NCBI GenBank assembly: GCA_934130085.1
Contig: CAKOXK010000001.1
Coordinates: forward strand, 1 to 64,000
Origin: an uncultured Clostridia bacterium
GTDB lineage: Bacteria; Bacillota; Clostridia; TANB77; CAG-508
Length of the DNA: 64,000 nt
Direction of reading: 5' to 3'
Numbering within the stretch: the first letter of the stretch is position 1; each line of letters begins with the position of its first letter. Made by a program: the position numbers and the translations under genes. The notes beneath the pieces are model-generated. The model did no database searches and was not told the origin of the DNA. It saw only the letters and a list, made by a program, of their open reading frames with translations. Of the stretch, positions 54,061 through 62,000 are shown piece by piece.

Positions 54061-55011
54061 ATGAGAAAACGAATAAGTAAACAAAACAAGCCTGAGAAAG
54101 CTACAATCTCACTTAAAAAGATTTTAGCGATTTCAGTAATACTATTTATGCTAATGGGCATGATGGGTGTTATGGCTACAACAAACCAAGTTAAAAATGT
54201 AAAAATTATACTTTCAAGCGGATATGAAATGAATGTAATCACTTCATCAAGCAAAGTATCAGATATACTTAAAGAAAACAATGTAGTTGTATTAGATGGT
54301 GAAACTGTATCACCTTCAGTAGATGATGAGTTAACTGATAATAAAACAATTACAATAACAAAGGGTCAAACACAAAAAGAAGCAGATATAGCTTATATTT
54401 CTGAAGATGAAATACTAGAAAGTTATAAATCTATAGTAGAAAAAGTAGTTACAGTTGAAGAAGAAATTCCATTTGAAACAGTTACAAAAGATGTTTCAGA
54501 TGGTGGAGATACACAAGAAAGAGTTATTCAAGCGGGCGAAAACGGCATAAAAGAAGTAACATATCGTATTAAATATCAAAACGGTAACGAGATTGAAAAA
54601 GAAAAGATATCTGAAAACATAACAAAAGAACCAGTTGATAAAATAGTAGAGGTTAGAACAAAAGTAGTATCATCAAGATCTTCTGGAGTTAGAGCAGTAT
54701 CAGGATCAGTTGCAGAATATCAAAAATACGCAGAATCAAGATGTAAAGCGTATGGTTGGTCAGATTATGATTTTGAATGCTTAGTTAAATTGTGGAATAA
54801 AGAAAGTGGCTGGAATGTTACTGCATATAATAGAAGCTCGGGAGCTTATGGTATTCCACAAGCATTACCAGGTAAAAAAATGGCATCATCAGGTTCAGAC
54901 TACTTAACGAACTACAAAACGCAAATTAACTGGGGCTTAAACTATATATCAGGAAGATATGGTTCACCATCTAAAGCATGGAATGCTTCACAAAGAAAAG
55001 GATGGTATTAA
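54061..55011 (+). CDS. RpfB/YabE-like cell-wall enzyme (DUF348-G5-transglycosylase)
   Basis: 316 residues from ATG 54061 (AAAGGAGG 6 nt upstream). The N-terminal membrane anchor or signal is at about 20-40 (LAISVILFMLMGMMGVMATT). Then come a DUF348 ubiquitin-like domain (KIILSSGYEMNVITSSSKVS to about 95), a G5 domain (about 118-205, with TVEEEIPFETVTKD and NGIKEVTYRIKYQNG), and a C-terminal lytic-transglycosylase-like domain (about 220-316). The last has LVKLWNKESGWNVTAYN with the putative catalytic Glu and SGAYGIPQALPGKKMA. The build equals resuscitation-promoting factor RpfB; Bacillus YabE has a 3D domain instead. Likely peptidoglycan remodelling outside the cell. It follows tatD by 80 nt and ends in a strong terminator. 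Confidence 0.9.
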   Translation: MRKRISKQNKPEKATISLKKILAISVILFMLMGMMGVMATTNQVKNVKIILSSGYEMNVITSSSKVSDILKENNVVVLDGETVSPSVDDELTDNKTITITKGQTQKEADIAYISEDEILESYKSIVEKVVTVEEEIPFETVTKDVSDGGDTQERVIQAGENGIKEVTYRIKYQNGNEIEKEKISENITKEPVDKIVEVRTKVVSSRSSGVRAVSGSVAEYQKYAESRCKAYGWSDYDFECLVKLWNKESGWNVTAYNRSSGAYGIPQALPGKKMASSGSDYLTNYKTQINWGLNYISGRYGSPSKAWNASQRKGWY

Positions 55012-55062
55012 AAATAAATGCAGAATTTGCAAAAAAATAACTGCTAAAGAATGTGTAAAAAG

Positions 55063-55126
55063 AAGTAAAATCTTTTAGCTTATAAATGTTATTTACATTA
55101 AGTAAGCTGAAAGATTTTACTTTTTT
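55063..55126 (+). terminator. strong terminator of the tatD/RpfB-like transcript
   Basis: AAGTAAAATCTTTTAGCTTA (55063-55082) pairs with TAAGCTGAAAGATTTTACTT (55103-55122), 20 bp with one G-T pair, followed by a T tract. Confidence 0.9.
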
Positions 55127-55173
55127 ATTATTTGCTTTATTTGTGCTCATAAAAAATATAAAAAAACATCACC

Positions 55174-55412
55174 AAAATGTGATAAAAGCCTCTAGATATA
55201 TTCAAAAATGTGACAAATACGTCTAAAATGCTTACAAAAGTGTGATAAAGACGTTTAAAAATGTTTACAAAAGTGTGATAAAGGCACTTGAAAATGGTTA
55301 CAAAAATGTGATAAAAGTATTTGAAAACACTTGCAAAAGTGTGATGAAAGTATTTAAAAATACCTGCAAAAGTGTGATAAAAGTGTTCAAAAACACTTGC
55401 AAAAATGTGATA
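55174..55412. repeat. 31-33-bp tandem repeat array
   Basis: Eight cores of the type AAAA(A/G)TGTGATAAAAG start their TGTGA at 55178, 55209, 55241, 55274, 55307, 55340, 55373 and 55406 (periods 31, 32, then 33 five times). Several units fold, for example AAGTGTTCAAAAACACTT. The five 33-bp units are in one open frame encoding an 11-residue repeat. It begins after the upstream terminator and ends in the 55414-55445 hairpin. Confidence 0.85.
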
Positions 55413-55448
55413 GCCCCCAACTATAAAAAACTTAATAGTTGGGGGTAA
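55242..55448 (+). CDS. possible small protein of 11-residue repeats
   Basis: GTG at 55242 opens 68 codons made of an 11-residue unit of the type VIKVFKNTCKS, ending in NVIAPNYKKLNSWG. No Shine-Dalgarno is visible and a stop codon lies 6 codons upstream, so expression is doubtful. In favour: between the last two full units four of five differences fall at third codon positions and are silent. The unit would be amphipathic and helical with one Cys per turn of the repeat. It may also be the in-frame shadow of a non-coding array. Confidence 0.25.
   Translation: MIKTFKNVYKSVIKALENGYKNVIKVFENTCKSVMKVFKNTCKSVIKVFKNTCKNVIAPNYKKLNSWG
55414..55445. terminator. hairpin between convergent RpfB-like and cwlD transcripts
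   Basis: CCCCCAACTA pairs with TAGTTGGGGG around a 12-nt loop. It is a GC-rich 10-bp stem without a T tract on either strand, so it may be a pause or processing hairpin rather than an intrinsic terminator. Confidence 0.5.
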
Positions 55449-55555
55449 TTCTAGTATGAATTTATTTTTTTATTTAAGTACTATTTTTAGGATTACTATC
55501 AGTTTTGAATTACTTCTAGTTTAGGCTTATTATCAAGTTTGGCTTATTTCAAAAG

Positions 55556-56266
55556 TCAGCTGATTTCTTTAAAATAATCAAGTATTCCATTATAAATTCC
55601 CCAGGCAAGTTTGCTTTGATATTCATCAGTTTGAAGCTGTTTTGCTTCTTTTTTGTTTGATAAAAATCCACATTCAACAAGTGTGATTGGAATTTCAACA
55701 TGCTTCATTAAGTAAATACTGTTAATTTTCAAAGGGACTCTTTTATTTTCAGAAGAGATTGTATCATTTAAATTATTTTGAATAAATGTAGCAGCTTTTT
55801 TAGAATAATCATCACCCTCTTTGAAAAAGGTTTGCCATCCATGATACTTTTCTTCATCAATCTTGTTGAGATGAATAGAAACAAAGAGATCAGCAGAAGA
55901 TGAATTTGCAATTTTAACTCTATTCTTTATATCTGAAACTTTTTTTTCAGAAATAGTCTTGGCATCAAGCTCATAAATCCCATTTTCATCTGAACGTGTA
56001 AGAAGCACGGTAGCAAAATTTGCTTCAAGTAATTTTTGAAGCTTTAAAGCAATATCAAGATTTGCTTTTTCTTCAGAAAAACCATCGCTATTTATAGCTC
56101 CCTTATCCGGAATACCGTGACCTGCATCAATAACAATAACTTTATTGGTAACACTCTGTGCTACAACTGGAACATATTCAAAATTTGTTTTTCTATAACC
56201 GTTATAAAATGAAGCAAAAGCTACAACAAACGTAAGTAATGACATGCAAATTAAAATTTTCTTCAT
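55556..56266 (-). CDS. cwlD: N-acetylmuramoyl-L-alanine amidase CwlD
   Basis: Amidase_3 enzyme needed to make muramic-delta-lactam in the spore cortex, the mark read by germination lytic enzymes. 236 residues, the CwlD length. Signal or anchor at about 1-19 (ILICMSLLTFVVAFASFYNG). Zinc and catalytic motifs are VIDAGHGIPDKGA (His), SEEKANLDIALKL (Glu), FVSIHLNKID (His) and TLVECGFLSN (catalytic Glu). Its ribosome binding site AAAAGGAG is inside a hairpin that also looks like the terminator of the upstream permease, so its translation or transcription may be controlled there. With ypeB and spoIIE it supports the spore-former assignment. Confidence 0.93.
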   Translation of the reverse strand: MKKILICMSLLTFVVAFASFYNGYRKTNFEYVPVVAQSVTNKVIVIDAGHGIPDKGAINSDGFSEEKANLDIALKLQKLLEANFATVLLTRSDENGIYELDAKTISEKKVSDIKNRVKIANSSSADLFVSIHLNKIDEEKYHGWQTFFKEGDDYSKKAATFIQNNLNDTISSENKRVPLKINSIYLMKHVEIPITLVECGFLSNKKEAKQLQTDEYQSKLAWGIYNGILDYFKEIS

Positions 56267-56273
56267 AAAAAAC

Positions 56274-56301
56274 TCCTTTTCTAAATTCTATTAGAAAAGG
56301 A
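56274..56301 (-). terminator. terminator-like hairpin covering the cwlD ribosome binding site
   Basis: On the minus strand TCCTTTTCTAA-TAGAAT-TTAGAAAAGGA is a perfect 11-bp stem followed by GTTTTTT. The second arm contains the AAAAGGA(G) Shine-Dalgarno of cwlD. It lies only 12 nt after the stop codon of the permease gene. Confidence 0.7.
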
Positions 56302-56312
56302 AATTTTTATGA

Positions 56313-57434
56313 TTATTTTAATTTTCGTTCTTCTTCTTTGTTATCAATGTAATCATTTATCATTAATTTTACAAGAACAGCAGCAGGTACTGCAACAAAC
56401 ATACCGATTATTCCAAAGTATGCTCCAATTAGTGTAACTGAGAAGATTACAAGTAATGGACTAACATTTAATCTTGACCCTGTAATTCTTGGGTTAATGA
56501 TGTTTGCATCAATTTGTTGTAAAATTATAATAACAATAAGCATAATTATTGCTTGTCTCCAGCCACCTGTAAGAATTGTAATAATTGTTGCGACTGCAAC
56601 ACCAGCAATTGCACCAAAGTATGGAATAAGATTAAATATACCAATTAAAAATCCAAGGAGTACAGCATATTTAACTTTCATAATAGAAAGCGCAATGCTC
56701 ATCATAATAGCTACTACAAAGCCATCAATTACTTGGCTAGATATAAACCTAAAGAAAATTTGATTTCCTTCAGTAAAATATTTATCAAATTTTAAATAAC
56801 CTTTTTCACTCATTATAGCTTTAGCAAGTCTCTTTATAAATGATGTTATGTTTTCATGTTCCGCTAAAATATAGACAGAACATATAAATGCGATGAATAC
56901 ATTAAGTAATCCTTTTATAATTCCAACAGCTGATACAATATACTCTTGTAATCTTTCAAATGTTAGCAAAGATTGAAAATCAATTTTTTGAATATAATCT
57001 ACAATAGGCTTTAAAATATTATCCTTAACAAAAGGTGCCCAAGATGCTTCAATCTCATTTGTAGTAATTGCATTATAGTAGTTTTGCGCATTATTTACTA
57101 AATCAATTATACTATTTACAATAGCAGGTATAATAAACTTAAACATTAAAAATATAAGAATACCAAGCAAAATATAAACAATAGTAATACTTAAACCTCT
57201 TGTGTGTTTTAGATTTTTCTTTTTAAAAAAACTTTCAATTTTTTTACATGGAATATAAAGCACGTATGAGATTAAAACTGCAACCAAGAAAGGTGCTAGT
57301 ATTCCGAAAAGATTCGCAATCCACTGACCAATTCCTGTAAAATTATCTAGAAATTTATAAACCATAATTAGAAAAACACCTAGTGAAGCATAAAAGAACC
57401 ACCTACCTGTAGCCATAATTTTTTCTTTTTTCAT
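56313..57434 (-). CDS. AI-2E/PerM-family membrane protein (YtvI-like)
   Basis: 373 residues. The family pattern is present: two N-terminal helices (about 12-30 and 36-58), one at about 75-95, an extracytoplasmic segment (about 105-165), a cluster at about 160-190, and the conserved C-terminal block of helices with GIFNLIPYFGAIAGVAVATII near 270 and DANIINPRITGSRLNVSPLLVIF near 315. Members are transporters or sporulation membrane proteins (YtvI) with unproven substrates. The start at 57434 relies on a Shine-Dalgarno followed by a hairpin. It is upstream of cwlD, separated by 46 nt that hold a terminator-like hairpin. Confidence 0.88.
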   Translation of the reverse strand: MKKEKIMATGRWFFYASLGVFLIMVYKFLDNFTGIGQWIANLFGILAPFLVAVLISYVLYIPCKKIESFFKKKNLKHTRGLSITIVYILLGILIFLMFKFIIPAIVNSIIDLVNNAQNYYNAITTNEIEASWAPFVKDNILKPIVDYIQKIDFQSLLTFERLQEYIVSAVGIIKGLLNVFIAFICSVYILAEHENITSFIKRLAKAIMSEKGYLKFDKYFTEGNQIFFRFISSQVIDGFVVAIMMSIALSIMKVKYAVLLGFLIGIFNLIPYFGAIAGVAVATIITILTGGWRQAIIMLIVIIILQQIDANIINPRITGSRLNVSPLLVIFSVTLIGAYFGIIGMFVAVPAAVLVKLMINDYIDNKEEERKLK

Positions 57435-57469
57435 TAATTATTTTGTATGTAAAACATACTCTCCTTTCT
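57432..57469 (-). promoter_or_regulatory. hairpin-split ribosome binding site of the permease
   Basis: On the minus strand AGAAAGGAGA (57460-57469) is followed by a perfect hairpin GTATGT-TTT-ACATAC (57445-57459), then 10 nt, then ATG 57434. The hairpin contains an ATG opening a 7-codon frame (M-F-Y-I-Q-N-N) whose TAA overlaps the permease ATG as TAATG. Confidence 0.6.
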
Positions 57470-57624
57470 GCAAAATATATTGATTATGTTGATAGAACAT
57501 TTATGTATCAACATTCTATTTTTTACTTTTTATTGTATCAATAATAAATTTATAATAACGTGTATAATACATACTTATATGTATAACTTATATTATAGCT
57601 TATATATTAAAATTAAAAACAAAT

Positions 57625-58434
57625 TTAAATATTTATATCAAGTTCGATAGGGCAATGGTCACTACCGAGAACTTCTTGATGAATCTTAGAATCAGTAATT
57701 TTATCTTTTAAAGAATTTGATACAATAAAATAATCGATTCTCCATCCAGCATTATTTTCACGAGCGTGGAACATATAAGACCACCAAGAATATTCATCTT
57801 TTTTATCAGGGTACTTGTATCTAAAAGTATCTATAAAACCGGCATTCAAAAGAGCAGTCATTTTATCACGTTCAACATCAGTAAAGCCTGCATTATTATG
57901 ATTGGAAGAAGGATTTTTTAAATCAATTTCCTCATGAGCTACATTCAAATCGCCACAATAGATAATTGGTTTGACTTTATTAAGCTCTTTCAAAAACTCT
58001 CTAATCTCGTCCTCCCATAAAGCTCTGTATTCAAGCCTCTCAAGCTCACGCTTAGAATTAGGAGTATAACAATTTACCAAAAAAAACTTATCATACTCAC
58101 AAACGATAATTCTTCCTTCATCATTCTCTTCTAATAACAAAGAATCCTTTCCAAGGGACTTTTTTATATTATTGACAATATTTAAAGGAACTTTCATAAA
58201 AACATTTATAGGTTTAATTTTTGAAAATGTAGCAGTTCCAGAATATCCTTTCTTTTTAGCAGAATTAAAATAAACATTTTCAGAAAGAGCCGTTATACTA
58301 GAGTCAACTTGGCTTTCTTGCATTTTAGTCTCTTGAACAGAAAATATATCAGCATCAATTGATTTAAAAAAATCAATAAATCCTTTATTAACACAGGCTC
58401 TTAAACCATTTACATTCCAAGAAATAAGTTTCAT
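57625..58434 (-). CDS. exodeoxyribonuclease III / AP endonuclease
   Basis: 269-residue Mg-dependent endonuclease/exonuclease/phosphatase-fold repair enzyme of the Xth/ExoA family. Motifs in order are MKLISWNVNGLRA (Asn), SVQETKMQ (metal Glu), IVCEYDKFFLVNCYTPNS, IYCGDLNVAHEEIDL (Asp and Asn), WSYMFHARENNAGWRIDYF and LGSDHCPIELDI (catalytic His). It incises at abasic sites. TGAGG lies 8 nt before the ATG. It is 190 nt upstream of the permease gene, so it is probably a separate transcript. Confidence 0.94.
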   Translation of the reverse strand: MKLISWNVNGLRACVNKGFIDFFKSIDADIFSVQETKMQESQVDSSITALSENVYFNSAKKKGYSGTATFSKIKPINVFMKVPLNIVNNIKKSLGKDSLLLEENDEGRIIVCEYDKFFLVNCYTPNSKRELERLEYRALWEDEIREFLKELNKVKPIIYCGDLNVAHEEIDLKNPSSNHNNAGFTDVERDKMTALLNAGFIDTFRYKYPDKKDEYSWWSYMFHARENNAGWRIDYFIVSNSLKDKITDSKIHQEVLGSDHCPIELDINI

Positions 58435-58479
58435 ATAATAACCTCAAAATAAAATTTAATAAGCAATGGCAAATGCCAT

Positions 58480-58848
58480 TTAGCTATATCTCATATAATA
58501 ACATAATTTTCCTGAAAATTCAACAAAACTATACTTTTCACGTTTATCAGAAATCAATAATGCTTTTAATGCTGAAGGAATTTCATCAGAATAATTCGAA
58601 ATTATGAACATAATTTTCTTTCCATCGTATAATGAATAAAAATTATATAAATCTATTGTTTGAAGATATTTGATAATTTTTACCGAGTAATCAAAATCAA
58701 AATTAAAGTCAATTTTTAGTGCTCCATAAGACAATTTAGAATTATTTTTGGGCTGCCAATTTAAACTGAAATTTGTGTAGTTAATTTCAGAGTTATTGCC
58801 AATTTCATTTTCATCAATAGCATAAAAATTATTAATTAAACTAAACAT
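58480..58848 (-). CDS. small protein of unknown function
   Basis: 122 residues, not recognised. Aromatic- and Asn-rich sequence, with FSLNWQPKNN, KLSYGALKIDFNFDFDY, IIKYLQTIDLYNFYSLYDGK and FVEFSGKLCYYMRYS; no membrane segment. The composition agrees with a small alpha/beta protein. There is no Shine-Dalgarno; upstream of the ATG is a perfect 9-bp hairpin (TCATTATAA/TTATAATGA, complement side near 58858-58882), then 9 nt. It lies 45 nt before xth on the same strand and diverges from the glucan synthase-like gene. Reality is likely but not certain. Confidence 0.55.
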   Translation of the reverse strand: MFSLINNFYAIDENEIGNNSEINYTNFSLNWQPKNNSKLSYGALKIDFNFDFDYSVKIIKYLQTIDLYNFYSLYDGKKIMFIISNYSDEIPSALKALLISDKREKYSFVEFSGKLCYYMRYS

Positions 58849-59001
58849 ATAAAAAACTCATTATAATGATGAATTATAATGAACTTATATATATAAGTCA
58901 ATGAAAAAATATATGAAATTTGGTTATTTAAGAAAGTCTAAAATTTTTAAATCTTTTGTTGGATCAAGATTAAAAAATCATACATAATTTATAGATCACG
59001 T

Positions 59002-59043
59002 ATAAGTTTTGCACAGTTTGGGCAATATATGTGCAAAACTTAT
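59002..59043 (+). promoter_or_regulatory. 14-bp perfect inverted repeat before the glucan synthase-like gene
   Basis: ATAAGTTTTGCACA (59002-59015) and TGTGCAAAACTTAT (59030-59043) flank a 14-nt loop, ending 20 nt before ATG 59064. There is no T tract, so it is more likely an operator or an RNA structure near the ribosome binding site than a terminator. Confidence 0.7.
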
Positions 59044-59063
59044 TTGAAAAAAGGCAGGATTTT

Positions 59064-62000
59064 ATGTTGAAGATATTAAAAACAAAAGATTCGGTTGAAA
59101 ACAAAGAGGATATAAAAAAGAATTTAGAAAAATTGGCAGCAAACAATATTATCTCAAACAGAGGTAATTTGTTAACATATCCAATAAAAAGAGTAAAAGA
59201 AAATACTAAATATATATTTTTAGTATATACGTTATTAAATGAGCACATAAAGATTGGCATTCCAATACATCCTGCAGGAGAGTGGCTACTTGATAATTAT
59301 TATATAATTGAAAAGGCATCAAAAAATGTTCAAAAAGACCTTACAAGGAAAAAGTACAAGAACCTGCCTTCACTTCTAGACAATAGCTATGATAAAAAAT
59401 ACATGTCTAGAATTTACTATATGGCAAATGAAATCGTCTCAAACACAGACGGCAAAATTGAAAAAGATGATTTAATTGATTTTATTAATGCATACCAAAC
59501 TCAGAAAGATTTAACTATGGAAGAGATATGGAATATAGGTCTTTTTTTGCAAATTTGTTTAATTGAAAAAATAAGGGAAATTGCAGAGAAAATATTCATT
59601 TCTCAAACTCAAAAATTCAAGGCTCAGAATATTATTTCAAGATTTGTTGATACAAGAGAAAATCGTTTTACGTCTTTTGGGAATAAAAGAACAAGCTATA
59701 AAAATGGAAACATAAGACTTATAGGTACTAACACATCATACCCTTTTATCGAGTATATGTCATTTAAGTTGAAAAAGATTGGCGAAAAGGCACAAAATTT
59801 TCAAAGAATCTTTGAAACAGAGGTTGAAAAGACAGGAAACTCAGTTTCCGATATTATAAAAAGAGAGCACTTTGATATTGCACTGAAAACACTATCTATG
59901 AAAAATGCTATTACAAGCATTAAAAAAATTTCGAGAATGAATGTAATTGAGATTTTTGAGAGTACAAATGCAGTTGAGAAGATATTGAACAATGATCCAG
60001 CAAATGTGTATCCTAAAATGGATTTTGAAACAAAAGCATATTATAGAAGTGAGATTGTAAAAATTGCTAAAAAAACTAGAATATCAGAGATATTCATTGC
60101 AAAACAAATTATAAATTTATGTAATGAAAACAGCAGGAAAAACAAAAAAGAAGATACGGCTTCATCTTATTATGCTAAAATAAAAAATTGCACCCTAGAA
60201 AATAAAGCTATAAGCTTAAAGAAATGTGAAGATAAAAATAAAATAGAGAATGCCGTGATAGATAAAATAGAACATGTAGGTTATTATTTAATAGATGATG
60301 GAAAAGAGATGCTATTAAAGAGGCTACTAGGAAGAAAAACATTCTACTTATCTAAGGAGAAGAAAGCAAAAGTCTATATCTTCGCAGTCTATTTATTAGC
60401 TAATATTTCAATTATACTGCTTTTCCCGAAATTTAAAATACTAGCTCTAGTATTATCAGTTCCAATTCAAAATGTAGTAACAAAATTAATTCAATATATT
60501 TTATCAAAAAATGTAAGACCAAAATTAATTCCAAAAATGCAAATAGAAAGTGACCTGCCTGATGAAGCAAAAACTATATGTGTTTGTCCAACAATTTTAA
60601 AAAATGAAGATAATGTAAAGGAAATGTTTGATAAACTTGAGGTGTATTACCTTGCAAATAAAAGCAAAAACTTATATTTTGCACTTCTAGGAGATTGTAC
60701 ATCAGAAAAAATAGAAACCACAAAAGAAGATAACAAGATAGTAGAAGCGGGAAAGAAAATATCATCGAAATTAAATGAAAAATATGGAGAAGTCTTTTTC
60801 TTTTTTTATAGAAAACGTGAATGGAACTCAAAAGAAGAATGCTTCATGGGATGGGAAAGAAAAAGAGGAATGCTTTCAAATTTAAATGATTTTTTGGTAA
60901 CCGGAAAATCCGTATTTATGGTGAATACTGCTCTAACAAATAAAAATACAAACTTTTTCAAAAACAACAAGGTAAAATATGTAATCACAATAGATGAAGA
61001 TACAAACTTAATACTTGGTTCTGTAAAAAAACTTGTTGGAGCAATGGAACACATATTAAACAAACCAGAGGTGGATGTCATACAAAACAAGGTAATAAGC
61101 GGTCACGGAATAATCCAACCGAGAATTGCAATAGATATTGAGAGCGCAAATAAAACAAAGTTTAGTAGAATCTTTACTAACAATATGTCAGGACTTGATA
61201 TTTACACAAATGCGATTTCAGATACGTATCAAGATAATTTTGATGAAGGGATTTATACAGGTAAAGGAATTTATGATTTAAAAACATTTTATAAATTATT
61301 AAATAATCAGATAAAAGAAAATACAGTTCTAAGTCATGACTTGTTAGAGGGGAATATTTTAAGATGTGGCCTTGCAACAGATATAGTTTTGCTTGATTCA
61401 TACCCATCAAATTATAATTCATACAAAATACGTAAACATAGATGGATAAGGGGAGATGTTCAACTAATACCATATTTAAAAGAACACATGAATTTACTTT
61501 CAAAATATAAAATAGTAGATAATTTAAATAGAAATTTGAATGAAGCATGTATTACTATTTGCTTTATATTTGCGGTTATTGCAAAAAAATATTTACTTCT
61601 CCCACTCACTATTCTAGGAATAATACCGATTATTAATATAATAAATTCTCTCTTAGAAGCAGAATCAATGGACAGTATTAATAAGACAGTAAAATCAAGT
61701 TTGAGAGAATACTTCATGGCTGTCATAACATTGATAGATATGGCGTATCTTGAAATCAATGCTTATGCAAAAGCACTTTACAGAACTTTTATTTCAAACA
61801 AGCACATGTTAGAGTGGACAACATCAGGAGAAGCCGAGCAAAAAAATAGAAAAACACTTTCAAAGCATATAAAAGGGGCGATAGTACAAACAATTATATC
61901 AATAATTATATTGCTATATGGTTTGGCAAATATAAATCAATATAACAAATTAAACCTTGTAGTATTGCTAATTCTATGCGTATTATGGTTGGAAATGCCA

